A stretch of DNA of 64,000 nt, from NCBI GenBank assembly GCA_023436885.1, contig JAEZHI010000038.1:186001-250000 (forward strand), in the 5' to 3' direction. The translations under genes and the position numbers were made by a program. This document shows, piece by piece, positions 51,971 through 61,521 of the stretch (positions are counted from its first letter, which is position 1; the number at the start of each line of letters is the position of its first letter). The stretch is from Pseudomonadota bacterium. GTDB lineage: Bacteria; Pseudomonadota; Alphaproteobacteria; Rhizobiales; Pleomorphomonadaceae. Under the pieces are notes generated by a model that was given only the letters and a program-made list of their open reading frames with translations, did not search any database and was not told where the DNA came from.

Positions 51971-52708
51971 TTAAGGAGTTGGCTCTGTGGTATTTTCTTT
52001 CGGCGCAACTTGGCCGGAATTCGTGCTTTTCGCGTCGCCCTGACGGGCGGCGGGGTTGACCGTCATGTGAACCCCACCCGTGAAGGTCACTGTCCCCGCC
52101 TTCTTCTCAAGGCCCATCTTTTCAGCATTGATTTCGCCGAGACGTGACGAGAAGGCGACGGGACTGTCGGAGGTTAGAGCGCCGGTGTTCAAATCGATCT
52201 CCGCTCGGCTCAACGCTCCTCCCGAGCCGTCGGAGTTGGCCAGTCTGATGTTCTCCTTCAGCACCAGCTTCTGTGCCCCGGAGTCATAAACGCCGGTGTC
52301 GGCGAGCAGGTTGGCCTGGCTGCCATCGGCCTGGATCACGTTTGCTTCGATGCCCTTAAGGCGGATGATCTTTGTGTCGCTCAGGTCTTGCAGCGCACTT
52401 TCGGCCCGCACCTTATAAGTTCGCCCCTTGCCGTCACTGCCCGAGAGATGGGGCGCGTCCATGGCAAGGCCATCGGTCGTGATCTTCAGGTCGCCGACGC
52501 TGAGGCTGATTGAAATCCGAGTAATGACCGTCGCAACAAGGACCAGCGCGAAGAGCAGCGCACCAATCGCCGGCAGCAAGACGCGCAGGCGACGAACCCG
52601 CCGGCTTTCCCGGGCTGCGGTTGCAAACAGCGGCGCACGCGCGGCGGACCCGTCAAACGGTTCCATCCCGCCGCCACCGAAAGCACGGTTCGCCGCGATG
52701 TCAGTCAT
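51971..52708 (-). CDS. lptC: LPS export protein LptC
   Basis: LptC is the membrane-anchored partner of LptA and LptB. The 245-residue protein has a basic cytoplasmic N-terminus, a single membrane helix at about 44-64 (RVLLPAIGALLFALVLVATV) and a LptC beta-jellyroll. A polar low-complexity tail closes it. ATG at 52708 is chosen; a start 7 codons upstream is also open. Confidence 0.88.
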   Translation of the reverse strand: MTDIAANRAFGGGGMEPFDGSAARAPLFATAARESRRVRRLRVLLPAIGALLFALVLVATVITRISISLSVGDLKITTDGLAMDAPHLSGSDGKGRTYKVRAESALQDLSDTKIIRLKGIEANVIQADGSQANLLADTGVYDSGAQKLVLKENIRLANSDGSGGALSRAEIDLNTGALTSDSPVAFSSRLGEINAEKMGLEKKAGTVTFTGGVHMTVNPAARQGDAKSTNSGQVAPKENTTEPTP

Positions 52709-52943
52709 CCTTCGTACCCGTTCAGGCACGGGTCTCCGTCTTGAGTTTCAACCAAAGCACGTGAGACCACGGCCTCTCGCGCTGCGGCCAGAATTATATC
52801 CAGCCAACAAATTGTACGCGCAAATGATAAACTAACGCTTGCTGCACGACGAGTGGGCGATAATCACATTCAAGCCATCGACAGAATGCGCCTCTAGGTT
52901 GCAAGACAGAGGCTTGCATGTCAGGCGCTGATAACTCATCAAC

Positions 52944-53558
52944 TCAGCTATGGGCGAAAATATCCTCTTCGCCCCAACCGGCCAAATCGAGGTCGGCACG
53001 TGTCGGCAGAAAGCGGAAGCAAGCCTCTGCCATTTCCATGCGGCCTTCGCGCTCCAGCATGGCCAGAAGCCGCAAACGAAGAGCGTGTAGGTTCAGCACG
53101 TCGGATGCAGCATATTCGAGCTGGGCCTGGCTCAGCGTCGCCGCTCCCCAATCCGAAGACTGCTGCGCTTTCGAAATGTCGATTCCGAGCAGTTCCTTGG
53201 TGACGTCCTTAAGACCATGCCGATCGGTATAGGTGCGCGTGAGACGCGAGGCGATCTTTGTGCAAAAGAGTGGCGTGACGGTTATACCGAAGGTTCGCTT
53301 CAGGATGGCAATGTCGAAGCGGGCAAAGTGAAAGACCTTGATGCGCCGTGGGTCGGTTAGGAGTCGCACAAGGTTGGGAGCGGCCGTCTGTCCCTTGGCA
53401 ATCTGAACGACATCGGCCGAGCCATCCCCTGGCGAAAGCTGCACGACACAGAGACGGTCACGATGGGGGTTGAGCCCGAGGGTTTCGGTGTCGATGGCAA
53501 CGACATCGCCGTAAGCGTCGAGGTCGGGAAGATCGCCGGTATGGAGGCGGATGGTCAT
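52944..53558 (-). CDS. RNase D-like 3'-5' exonuclease
   Basis: The 204-residue protein is a DEDDy exonuclease domain without the HRDC domains of full RNase D. It has DTETLGL (Asp23, Glu25), HFARFDIAIL, and YAASDVLNL with the catalytic Tyr and Asp. Short forms like this are common in alphaproteobacteria and probably trim structured RNA ends. The ATG at 53558 begins MTIRLHTGDLP. A tRNA gene lies upstream. Confidence 0.88.
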   Translation of the reverse strand: MTIRLHTGDLPDLDAYGDVVAIDTETLGLNPHRDRLCVVQLSPGDGSADVVQIAKGQTAAPNLVRLLTDPRRIKVFHFARFDIAILKRTFGITVTPLFCTKIASRLTRTYTDRHGLKDVTKELLGIDISKAQQSSDWGAATLSQAQLEYAASDVLNLHALRLRLLAMLEREGRMEMAEACFRFLPTRADLDLAGWGEEDIFAHS

Positions 53559-53941
53559 GGCGGCACTCTGCAAGCTAAGCATCCGCTTGAAAAGGCCTAG
53601 GGTCTTTCCAAAAGGCGGACATCTGGAGGAGACCGGCAGGCTAGCCGCCGGCTCTGGAAATGATCTGCCGTATATGCGGACGCCACACGGTCGAGTGCAA
53701 GGAAATTATGCCAAGATCGTCCGGCGAAGAGAAATCAGACGACAGCTGCGTCGGCGATACGCAGGCCGGCGATCTGGTCGGCCAAGCGGACGATTTTGTC
53801 TTTTGTTTCGGCGCGAGGCGGCACCATCACCGGCTCCAATATTTCGGCCTTGAGGCGCACCAACAGGGCTGCCACCTGCTCTGGGGCTATTGCTTGGGAG
53901 CGACAAACCGACGCCCTATTGCTTCGATGCGCGCAGACAAC
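53559..53941. other. Region without a confident gene between the exonuclease and tRNA-Leu
   Basis: A minus-strand frame ending at 53735 encodes a protein-like segment (LVRLKAEILEPVMVPPRAETK, then KIVRLADQIAGLRI) but has no ATG; only a GTG would give about 45 residues. It begins beyond the tRNA terminator. It may be a gene remnant or an unusually started small protein. A plus-strand frame from 53660 (MICRICG...) has no ribosome site. Confidence 0.35.
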
Positions 53942-53968
53942 AAAAAAACCTGCCGTGAAGGGCAGGTT
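53942..53968 (-). terminator. tRNA-Leu terminator
   Basis: On the minus strand ACCTGCC/GGCAGGT (53967-53961 with 53954-53948) with a 6-base loop runs into seven T residues, about 55 bases after the tRNA 3' end. It is a strong intrinsic terminator. Confidence 0.88.
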
Positions 53969-54022
53969 GTAACTCGATCTTCGAATTATCAGCGGACATG
54001 TCGCCGATCCGAAGATCGACGA

Positions 54023-54107
54023 TGGTGCCCAGGAAAGGACTCGAACCTTCACGCCTCGCGGCACACGGACCTGAACCGTGCGCGTCTACCAATTCCGCCA
54101 CCTGGGC
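54023..54107 (-). tRNA. tRNA-Leu, anticodon CAG
   Basis: The 85-base gene on the minus strand folds into a class II tRNA. The acceptor GCCCAGG pairs with CCTGGGC, and CCA is encoded. The anticodon stem CACGG/CCGTG holds the loop TTCAGGT (anticodon CAG, reading CUG). A long variable arm (TGCCGCGAGGCGT) and the T-loop GGTTCGAGTCC follow. It has its own promoter and terminator. Confidence 0.97.
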
Positions 54108-54130
54108 ACAGGGGTCGTCGGCTGGCGGGG

Positions 54131-54159
54131 TGAATACGGGGTCGGCGCGACGTTGTCAA
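54131..54159 (-). promoter_or_regulatory. tRNA-Leu promoter
   Basis: On the minus strand TTGACA (54159-54154) and TATTCA (54136-54131) are exactly 17 bases apart, starting transcription about 17 bases before the tRNA 5' end. Confidence 0.7.
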
Positions 54160-54329
54160 CCGCCATTTCCATCATCGCCGATGAATTCCGTCGGCTACGG
54201 AATGCTACGCGGTCCGGACTGTACAGAATGCGGCATCCTGCCGTAATAATTCGGTTTTGCGGGATCGGCCCGAAGCCATTCACGGCGCGCGTCGATTGTG
54301 GATCGCAACATATGCAGGAAGGGATCGTC

Positions 54330-55310
54330 ATGCCCCTCGTTCGGGAAGAAAAGCCGATCGTCACCGTCTTCGGCGCCTCCGGCTTCATCGGTCGCCATGT
54401 GGTGCGGGCGCTGGCCAAGCGTGGCTGGCGGATTCGTGCAGCCTGCCGTCGGCCCGACCTGGCAGCTCATCTTCAACCGTTGGGCGGCGTCGGCCAGATC
54501 ATGCCGATGCAGGCCAATCTACGCTATCGCACGTCGATCGACCGCGCTGTGAGTGGCGCTGATGCGGTCGTCAATCTGGTCGGTATTCTCTCCGCATCGG
54601 GGCGCCAGACGCACGCAGCTGTGCAGGCATTCGGTGCTCGCGCTGTTGCCGAGGCTTGCGCCGCTGCCGGCATCTCACGTCTGGCTCATGTGTCGGCCAT
54701 CGGGGCAGATGCCGCCTCGCGCTCCGTCTACGCGCGCACCAAAGCCGCAGGTGAGAGCGCTGTTCTCGAAGTGGTTCCGAGCGCCGTCGTCTTGCGTCCC
54801 TCGGTGGTGTTTGGCCCGGAAGACCATTTTCTGAACATGTTCGGCGAAATGGCTGCGCGCAGCCCGATATTGCCGCTTATCGGTGGAGGCCTGACGCTTC
54901 TGCAGCCTGTGTTCGTCGGAGATGTCGCAGAGGCGGTTGCCAGTGCGGTTGATGGCCAGATCGCGGGCGGCCGAATCTACGAGCTTGGCGGGCCGGAGGT
55001 TCTAACCTTCCGTGCCATCATTGAGCGTCTGCTCGTCGAAACGGATCGAACCCCGAGATTGGTGACGATTCCCTTCGGTCTTGCAGCCCTTGGCGCCCGA
55101 CTCACTTCGTGGATGCCGGGTGCGCCGCTGACGGCCGATCAGGTCGAACTTTTGAAGGTGGGGAGCGTCGTGTCGGCTGCCGCAATCGGCGAGGGACGTA
55201 CGCTTGAAGCGTTTGGCATTCGGCCGACTTCGCTCGCGACCGTGCTGCCAGAATATGCCGTGCGGTTCCGCCCGCACGGCCAGTACGATAGGGACAAGGC
55301 GCCGGCTTGA
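54330..55310 (+). CDS. Complex I NDUFA9-family NAD(P)H-binding protein
   Basis: The 326-residue atypical SDR has an NAD(P)-binding motif VTVFGASGFIGRHVV near the N-terminus, VVNLVGIL and VFGPEDHFLN. This pattern matches the NDUFA9 family, a quinone-reductase accessory subunit in mitochondria and alphaproteobacteria. The ATG at 54330 follows AGGAAGGG. It faces uppP across a shared hairpin, a common order in this group. Confidence 0.85.
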   Translation: MPLVREEKPIVTVFGASGFIGRHVVRALAKRGWRIRAACRRPDLAAHLQPLGGVGQIMPMQANLRYRTSIDRAVSGADAVVNLVGILSASGRQTHAAVQAFGARAVAEACAAAGISRLAHVSAIGADAASRSVYARTKAAGESAVLEVVPSAVVLRPSVVFGPEDHFLNMFGEMAARSPILPLIGGGLTLLQPVFVGDVAEAVASAVDGQIAGGRIYELGGPEVLTFRAIIERLLVETDRTPRLVTIPFGLAALGARLTSWMPGAPLTADQVELLKVGSVVSAAAIGEGRTLEAFGIRPTSLATVLPEYAVRFRPHGQYDRDKAPA

Positions 55311-55319
55311 AGCCGGCGC
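55299..55319. terminator. Shared hairpin between NDUFA9-like gene and uppP
   Basis: GCGCCGGCTT pairs with AAGCCGGCGC across the NDUFA9-like stop codon, seven bases from the uppP stop. It suits bidirectional termination of convergent genes; TCTTT lies just after it on the plus strand. Confidence 0.65.
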
Positions 55320-55325
55320 GCTCTT

Positions 55326-56135
55326 TCAGTTGACCCAGCCGGTCAGGATCATGGCGAACAGCAGGCCGCCAACTATGACGCGGTAGACGGCAAAGGCAGT
55401 GAAGCGGTTGGTCTGGATATAGCCGAGCAGCCACTTCACCGACACGAAGGCCGTGATCGCCGAGACAACGAAGGCGATGGCGAGCGCTAGCCAGTTTTCG
55501 CCGGCAGCGGCGGTTCCGTCCTTCAGCGTTGCCACGATTTCAAAGGCACTTGCCGCGTACATCGTGGGGATACCAACCAGGAAGGCGAACTCGGTCGCCG
55601 CGGCGCGGTTTCCCGTGCCGAGCAGCATGGCCGCGAAAATCGTCGAAGCCGACCGCGACGTTCCCGGAAAAACACCTGCAACGACCTGTGCGATGCCGAC
55701 CACCACGGCGACCGTCCAGCTGACGTGGCGGCTTTCCGGGCGTTTGGCGGCAAAATGCTCGGCAAGAATCATCCAGAAGCCGCCGATCACCAACGCCCAG
55801 GCAATGGGAACGACGGTTTCCGGCAACTTGAAGCCAAGCTTCTTGACGATGAGCCCCAAGACGGACGTGACCAGAAACGCCACGATCAATTTTCCAAGAT
55901 AGACTCTCGTTTCCGGATCTTTCCAGCCGGTCAGAAACCCAACCAGTCGCTGCCAGTAGATCACCGTCACCGCCAGAATGGCGCCGGCCTGGATCACGAT
56001 ATTGAACAAGTCGGAACGTGCACCCAGCCATTGCTCGGCGATAATGAGGTGTCCGGTGCTGGAAATCGGCAGGAACTCGGTGATACCTTCAATGACGCCG
56101 AGAAGGACTGCTTGAATGAGACCCGTTAGATCCAT
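55326..56135 (-). CDS. uppP: Undecaprenyl-diphosphatase
   Basis: UppP (BacA) recycles undecaprenyl pyrophosphate for cell-wall synthesis and confers bacitracin tolerance. The 269-residue membrane protein has GVIEGITEFLPISSTGH (Glu17, His29) and the second active-site loop PGTSRSAST. About seven or eight membrane segments are visible. The ATG at 56135 begins MDLTGLIQAV. Confidence 0.95.
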   Translation of the reverse strand: MDLTGLIQAVLLGVIEGITEFLPISSTGHLIIAEQWLGARSDLFNIVIQAGAILAVTVIYWQRLVGFLTGWKDPETRVYLGKLIVAFLVTSVLGLIVKKLGFKLPETVVPIAWALVIGGFWMILAEHFAAKRPESRHVSWTVAVVVGIAQVVAGVFPGTSRSASTIFAAMLLGTGNRAAATEFAFLVGIPTMYAASAFEIVATLKDGTAAAGENWLALAIAFVVSAITAFVSVKWLLGYIQTNRFTAFAVYRVIVGGLLFAMILTGWVN

Positions 56136-56340
56136 GTCGCGAAACTTTCGATCAAAATAGGTGGAGCGAATGGGGGAAGCTGATAACCAGTTGTTCATAC
56201 ATGGCGTCGGCTCTATAGGCCAGCCTTGCTGCTTTCATGCCAACCCGAATCGGACGGACATGAGGCAGCGCTGGATACTCTTGGCGATCCATTCCCATCC
56301 TTTGTCTTGACGTCGGTGTGACCGACGATCCGGGTTTACG

Positions 56341-57033
56341 ATGCTCAAGCTCTATCATCACCCTTTTTCCACTACGTCGCGCTTCGTAAGGCTGATGCTG
56401 GCCGAGCATGATGCCAAGGTTGAGCTCATCGTCGAGAAGAGCTGGGAACGTCGGCCGGAGTTCCTGGAACTCAATCCAGCAGGCAATGTCCCTGTTCTGG
56501 TCGAGAATGATGGCCCACCGATCGTCGGCGCCGGCCCGATCATGGAATATGTCGACGAAACGCGTGGCTACGCTCTGGGCGACCGGCGCCTCATGCCGAA
56601 CCACCCCGAAGCGCGCGCTGAAATGCGGCGTCTCGTCGACTGGTTTCTGCACAAGACCCATGAAGAGGCTGTCCAATATTTCCTGCACGAAAAGATCATG
56701 AAGCTGGAGTTGCCGCGCGAGCTCGGCGGCGGTTCGCCGGACAATCAGGTGCTGAGGGTTGCCCGCGTCAATATCAAACATCATCTCCACTACATCGGTT
56801 GGCTGTCCGGTTCGCGTAACTGGCTGTCGGGCGAGCAGCTGACATTCGCCGATCTCGCCGCCGCTGCCGAGTTGTCGGTGATCGACTATGTCGGTGACAT
56901 CCCATGGGACGAGGATCTCAATGCCAAATACTGGTATGCCCGGATCAAGTCGCGCCCCACGTTTCGCACGCTGCTCGCCGACCGCTTGCCGGGGCTGCCT
57001 GCTGCGCCGATCTACACCGATCTGGACTTCTGA
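56341..57033 (+). CDS. Glutathione S-transferase family protein
   Basis: The 230-residue protein has a thioredoxin-like N-terminal domain (MLKLYHHPFSTTSRFVRLML..., NPAGNVPVLVE with the cis-Pro) and an all-helical C-terminal domain (WLSGEQLTFADLAAAAEL). The substrate is unknown. It is followed 15 bases later by queG and is likely co-transcribed. Confidence 0.9.
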   Translation: MLKLYHHPFSTTSRFVRLMLAEHDAKVELIVEKSWERRPEFLELNPAGNVPVLVENDGPPIVGAGPIMEYVDETRGYALGDRRLMPNHPEARAEMRRLVDWFLHKTHEEAVQYFLHEKIMKLELPRELGGGSPDNQVLRVARVNIKHHLHYIGWLSGSRNWLSGEQLTFADLAAAAELSVIDYVGDIPWDEDLNAKYWYARIKSRPTFRTLLADRLPGLPAAPIYTDLDF

Positions 57034-57048
57034 TCCCGGGAGTGCGTT

Positions 57049-58104
57049 GTGAGCTGGCGCACCCGCGCCCGCGATCTCGGCTTTTCAGCGGTCGGCATAG
57101 CACCTGTTGACCGGCTGGGCGAGGCAGCGCGTCGCTTGCGCGCTTTCGTCGAACTTGGCCGCCATGGCTCGATGGCCTGGATGGAGGAGACTCTAGACCG
57201 GCGTGCTGACCCACGCGTGCTCTGGCCGGAGGCTCGGTCGGCCGTCGTGCTGGCCATGAACTACGGTCCGGATAGCGATGCGCTCGGCAACCTCGCAAAG
57301 CCCAGCGTGGGCAACATTTCAGTATATGCCCGCCATCGCGATTACCATGATGTTTTGAAAGGGCGTCTCAAGGAAGTCGCGGGGCTTATCGCTCGCGAGA
57401 CAGGCGCCGACGTCAAGGTTTTCGTCGACACGGCTCCGCTCATGGAAAAACCGCTTGCCGCGCTGGCCGGGATCGGCTGGCAGGGTAAGCACACTAACGT
57501 CGTTTCGCGCGACTTCGGCTCCTGGCTGTTTCTCGGTGTCATCCTGTCGGCGGACGATCTGCCAGCCAGTGAAGCGGCCAGCGATCATTGCGGCGCCTGT
57601 CGCCGATGCCTCGACGCCTGTCCGACGGGCGCCTTTCCCGCGCCATATCAGATCGATGCGCGGCGCTGCGTCTCTTATCTGACCATCGAGCATGAGGGTC
57701 CAATTCCTGATGAGTTCAGGCCGCTGATCGGCAATCGAATCTATGGTTGCGATGATTGTCTCGCCGTTTGTCCCTGGAACAAGTTCGCCAGTCAGGCGGC
57801 GGAAATGAAGCTTCGCCCGCGTCCTGAGCTTACGGAGCCATCGCTCGCCGCCCTCGCGGCGCTGGACGATGCCTCCTTCCGTGTGCTTTTCAGTGGCTCG
57901 CCCGTCAAACGAATCGGACGTAACCGCTTTGTTCGCAACGTCGCAATCGCGATCGGCAACTCCGGCGATCCGGCCTTGATTGAAGCCCTGACGCCACTTC
58001 TGGCCGATACCGATCCGATTGTGGCAGACGCGGCCGGATGGGCCCTCGCGCGCCTGTCGGCTGAGGATGCTACAGGCACGAAAGCTGGTGCCGGTGTTCG
58101 ATGA
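57049..58104 (+). CDS. queG: Epoxyqueuosine reductase
   Basis: QueG performs the last step of queuosine synthesis in tRNA, using cobalamin and two [4Fe-4S] clusters. The 351-residue protein has the cluster motifs CGACRRCLDACPTGA and CDDCLAVCPWN and the N-terminal cobalamin-binding reductase domain. The C-terminus has HEAT-like repeats. GTG start at 57049, after GGGAG. Confidence 0.94.
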   Translation: MSWRTRARDLGFSAVGIAPVDRLGEAARRLRAFVELGRHGSMAWMEETLDRRADPRVLWPEARSAVVLAMNYGPDSDALGNLAKPSVGNISVYARHRDYHDVLKGRLKEVAGLIARETGADVKVFVDTAPLMEKPLAALAGIGWQGKHTNVVSRDFGSWLFLGVILSADDLPASEAASDHCGACRRCLDACPTGAFPAPYQIDARRCVSYLTIEHEGPIPDEFRPLIGNRIYGCDDCLAVCPWNKFASQAAEMKLRPRPELTEPSLAALAALDDASFRVLFSGSPVKRIGRNRFVRNVAIAIGNSGDPALIEALTPLLADTDPIVADAAGWALARLSAEDATGTKAGAGVR

Positions 58105-58110
58105 CTGGTG

Positions 58111-59535
58111 TCACCGAGCAGCCGCGCCGCTGACCTCGCGCCCGAATGCGTCAGGGACGCGCATGGCGCTGATGGCACCGCCAAGCGCGAGTGCGGCCAT
58201 AATCCAGAATGTTCCCTGAAGCTCCGGAAGGCCGACACGGTCACTTCCCGTCACGGCCTGCAAAGCCGACAGGCTGAAGGCGGCAACCGCCACGCCGGCG
58301 GCTTGAGTGGCTTGCTGCATCATGGCGATCAGGTTCGAGGCGTTGCCGCGCTCGGAACCAGGCACGTCAGCAAACGCCAGCGTGGTCAAGGTCGTCAGCT
58401 GAATGGACCGGACGCTGCCTGCGAACAACAAGATCAGCACCACCACGATGGGCGCCTGGAGCGAGCCAACCAGCGCACAGGCGACCATGGAAAGCGCTAC
58501 CAATACACCGTCGGCGACGAGAAGCTTGCGGAAGCCAAACCAGCGCATCAATGGCGTGGTAACGAACTTGATGCCGAGATTGCCCACGAAATAGACGAGC
58601 ACCCACAATCCTGCCGACGATGGCGACAATCCGAAGCCGAGTTGGAACCAGAGTGGGAGCAGGAAGGGCGCGGCCGAAAACAGCACTCGATAGAGTCCGC
58701 CAGGGTGAAAGGCATAACCGAGGCTGGGCCGTGAGAGGGCAGCGAGTGACAACAGAGGCTCTGCGCGCTGCTTGAGATGACGAACGGCTAGGACTCCCAG
58801 GAGGACACCGACGCCGATCATGAGCAAAGCGATTACTCGTTCCCCCCCGGCTTCTGCAGACCGCTGAAATCCGGCGAGGAGCGTCGTCAGGCTGGCGGCG
58901 CACAATAGGAAGCCCAAGACGTCGAGACGCCGGGGATTGGCTTCGCGCTCGTTCGGCACGAGTTTGATAATCGCCAGTATCCCGAGGAAGCCGAGTGGCA
59001 GGTTCAGCCAGAAGTTCCAGCGCCAGCTGAGATGCTCCGTAATCAAGCCACCCAGCACCGGACCGACGATCGGCGCCATCAGCGCCGGCCAGACCATCAG
59101 CGCCGTGGCGCGAACAAATTCCGTCTTGGCGGCGCGGCGCATCACGACGGCAGTTCCGACCGGCAGTAAAAGCGCGCCCCCCACGCCTTGGACAACACGA
59201 GCTGCGATCAGTTCGGGTAGGGTTTGGCAAAGTGCGCACCAGACCGAAGACAGCGTGAACGCCAGGAGTGCAGCTATCAGCACATTGCGAGCGCCGAGCC
59301 GGTCCGATAGCCAGTTGGCCAGCGGGGACGCGGCCGCCGCCGCCAGCACGTAGGCGGTGACGGCCAGCGACAGGTCCAGTGGGGTGACACCAAACGTCCG
59401 TGCCATCGTCGGCAGCGACGTGTTGATGATGGCGCTGTCGAGGATCTGCATGAAGCCGATCGCTGCCATCGTCAGCGCGACAGCGGGCGAATATCGGGAC
59501 GAGGAGGTCGTGCTGGGAGCAGGTGAGTCGGTCAT
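58111..59535 (-). CDS. MFS multidrug exporter, DHA2/EmrB-type
   Basis: The 474-residue membrane protein has the DHA2 motif LDSAIINTSLPTMARTFG, the motif-A loop DRLGARN, and the antiporter motif ALMAPIVGPVLGG. Around 14 hydrophobic segments occur, fitting a drug/proton antiporter. No membrane-fusion partner (emrA) is adjacent, so its substrate is unknown. ATG at 59535. Confidence 0.88.
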   Translation of the reverse strand: MTDSPAPSTTSSSRYSPAVALTMAAIGFMQILDSAIINTSLPTMARTFGVTPLDLSLAVTAYVLAAAAASPLANWLSDRLGARNVLIAALLAFTLSSVWCALCQTLPELIAARVVQGVGGALLLPVGTAVVMRRAAKTEFVRATALMVWPALMAPIVGPVLGGLITEHLSWRWNFWLNLPLGFLGILAIIKLVPNEREANPRRLDVLGFLLCAASLTTLLAGFQRSAEAGGERVIALLMIGVGVLLGVLAVRHLKQRAEPLLSLAALSRPSLGYAFHPGGLYRVLFSAAPFLLPLWFQLGFGLSPSSAGLWVLVYFVGNLGIKFVTTPLMRWFGFRKLLVADGVLVALSMVACALVGSLQAPIVVVLILLFAGSVRSIQLTTLTTLAFADVPGSERGNASNLIAMMQQATQAAGVAVAAFSLSALQAVTGSDRVGLPELQGTFWIMAALALGGAISAMRVPDAFGREVSGAAAR

Positions 59536-59799
59536 CAAGGAATTGTGGGCGGCAGACAATAAAAAGCCACGGTCGGGGCCGTTGCCCGAATGGTGGGTGC
59601 GCTTGGGGTGCGGGCTTTTCTCATGCGGCATTGCGCGGCAAAAGGACAGGCATTCTGAAGAGCATTCCGATCACTGTTGGGTGAAAAAGGGAAGCCGTCA
59701 TGCCAGTTGAGCTCGGCCATCGGATGGCATTTTCCGTTTTCATTTGCCCCTGCCCCTGATAGAAGCCGGTTAATCCCGCCGAAGGAGAGACAGCGAGCC

Positions 59800-60393
59800 A
59801 TGCGCACGGCCAGCCTCAGCCGCTCGACCCGCGAAACCGAGATTTCCGTCCGCCTCGACCTTGATGGTCGTGGTGAGTCCGAGATTTCTACCGGTGTCGG
59901 CTTCTTCGACCACATGCTGACGCAGATCGCCCGCCATGGTCTTTTCGATCTCGAAATCAAGGCGAAGGGTGACCTTCATATCGATGATCATCATACCGTC
60001 GAAGATGTGGGCATCGCGCTGGGTCAATGCTTTCGCAAGGCGCTTGGCGACAAGGCGGGCATCGCCCGCTATGCGGACGTGACGCTGCCGCTCGACGAGG
60101 CGTTGTCCCGCGCCGTCGTCGATATTTCCGGTAGGCCTTACCTCGTCTTCCGGACCGCCTTTCATGCTCCGAAGATCGGCAGCTTCGATACCCAGCTCGT
60201 CGAGGAGTGGTTTCGCGCCTTTGCCATGCAGGCCGGCCTGACGCTACATATCGAGACCTTCTACGGCTCGAACGACCACCATATCGCCGAGAGCTGCTTC
60301 AAGGCCCTGGCGCGCGCATTGCGCCTCGCTGTGGCCATCGATCCGGCCCAGGGTGGCCGTGTGCCCTCGACCAAGGGCGTTCTTGAAGCCTGA
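59800..60393 (+). CDS. hisB: Imidazoleglycerol-phosphate dehydratase
   Basis: HisB dehydrates imidazoleglycerol phosphate in histidine synthesis. The 197-residue single-function form has the paired metal-binding motifs DDHHTVEDVGI and DHHIAESCFKA. The ATG at 59800 follows GAAGGAGAG; the frame is open upstream. The order hisB-DUF2628-hisH-hisA is typical of Rhizobiales. Confidence 0.95.
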   Translation: MRTASLSRSTRETEISVRLDLDGRGESEISTGVGFFDHMLTQIARHGLFDLEIKAKGDLHIDDHHTVEDVGIALGQCFRKALGDKAGIARYADVTLPLDEALSRAVVDISGRPYLVFRTAFHAPKIGSFDTQLVEEWFRAFAMQAGLTLHIETFYGSNDHHIAESCFKALARALRLAVAIDPAQGGRVPSTKGVLEA

Positions 60394-60403
60394 CGGAGGC
60401 GTT

Positions 60404-60877
60404 ATGGCCATCTTCAGCGTTCATATCCCCGACGTGCCACGTGGGCTCGCAGCCGATTGCGCCGTTTTCGTACGCGAGGGTTTCGCATTTTGGGCGGTGC
60501 TGTTCGGGCCGCTCTGGTTCCTCAGGCATCGTGAGTGGCTTGGTCTTGTTGGCTGGCTGGTGATTGCCGTGTTGATCGGGATTGCCGAGCGTTGGCTCGG
60601 GACGGTCTGCGGCAGCGGGTTGGAGCTGGTCTTTGCGCTGGCCACCGGTGTCGTTGCCAACGATATCAGGCGGTTGTCATTGGCGTTGCGTGGCTTCCGA
60701 GAGCAGGGCGTCGTCGAAGGGCAAAACAGCGAGGCCGCAGAGCGGCGTTTCTTTGACGTCTGGCTGGCTCGTCCTCGTGCTGTTGTCGCGCCGCCCCCGC
60801 CGCCCCCAATCCATCCTGCGCGGAGCGTTCCTCCAGGTGTCCTAGGCCTCTTCCCCGAAAACGGAGCGCGGTCATGA
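60404..60877 (+). CDS. DUF2628 membrane protein
   Basis: The 157-residue protein starts MAIFSVHIPDV and has FVREGFAFWAVLFGPLWFLRHREW, the DUF2628 signature, with two or three hydrophobic segments and a proline-rich tail. It begins 10 bases after hisB with GGAGG upstream and overlaps hisH by 4 bases. Its constant position in the his operon of this order is known, its role is not. Confidence 0.85.
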   Translation: MAIFSVHIPDVPRGLAADCAVFVREGFAFWAVLFGPLWFLRHREWLGLVGWLVIAVLIGIAERWLGTVCGSGLELVFALATGVVANDIRRLSLALRGFREQGVVEGQNSEAAERRFFDVWLARPRAVVAPPPPPPIHPARSVPPGVLGLFPENGARS

Positions 60878-61521
60878 CCGTTGCCATCATTGATTACGGC
60901 TCTGGCAATCTGCGGTCGGCGGCCAAAGCTTTCGAGCGAGCTGCGCGGGAAAGTAACGGCGATACGATTCTGGTCACTGCCGATCCGAATGCCGTGCGTG
61001 CTGCCGATCGGATTGTCCTGCCGGGTGTCGGGGCCTTCGCCGACTGCAAGGCGGGGCTCGCAGCTGTTCCTGGCATGATCGACGCCTTGACCGAAACGGT
61101 GATCGAGAAGGGGCGTCCCTTCCTGGGCATTTGCGTCGGCATGCAGCTGATGGCGCGCCGTGGGCTGGAGAAGACCGTGACCGAGGGGCTTGGCTGGATC
61201 GATGGCGATGTTCAGCCCATCACGCCGGCAGATCCGAGCTTGAAGGTCCCGCACATGGGCTGGAACACCGTCGATCTCAAGCGGCCCCATGCTCTCCTTG
61301 AGGGCCTACCGACCGGTGAGGCGGGCCTCCACGCCTATTTCGTGCACAGCTACCACATGACACTGCGGGAAGCCTCCGCGTTGATCGCCACGGCCGATTA
61401 CGGTGGGCCGGTCACCGCCATGGTTGGCCGCGACAATATCGCCGGAACCCAGTTTCATCCCGAGAAGAGCCAGGCGCTCGGCCTTGGCCTCATTGCCAAC
61501 TTCCTGAGGTGGCGCCCGTGA
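60874..61521 (+). CDS. hisH: Imidazole glycerol phosphate synthase glutaminase subunit
   Basis: HisH is the class I glutamine amidotransferase that supplies ammonia to HisF. The nucleophile Cys lies in LGICVGMQLMA and the His/Glu in TQFHPEKSQ. The length is 215. It overlaps DUF2628 (ATGA) and hisA (GTGA). Its synthase partner HisF is not in the window. Confidence 0.95.
   Translation: MTVAIIDYGSGNLRSAAKAFERAARESNGDTILVTADPNAVRAADRIVLPGVGAFADCKAGLAAVPGMIDALTETVIEKGRPFLGICVGMQLMARRGLEKTVTEGLGWIDGDVQPITPADPSLKVPHMGWNTVDLKRPHALLEGLPTGEAGLHAYFVHSYHMTLREASALIATADYGGPVTAMVGRDNIAGTQFHPEKSQALGLGLIANFLRWRP

Noticed and set aside
54023..54312. An N-terminal extension of the NDUFA9-like protein into the tRNA-Leu region
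   Set aside because: The frame is antisense to the tRNA and its promoter; the ATG at 54330 has a good ribosome site and starts the family domain.
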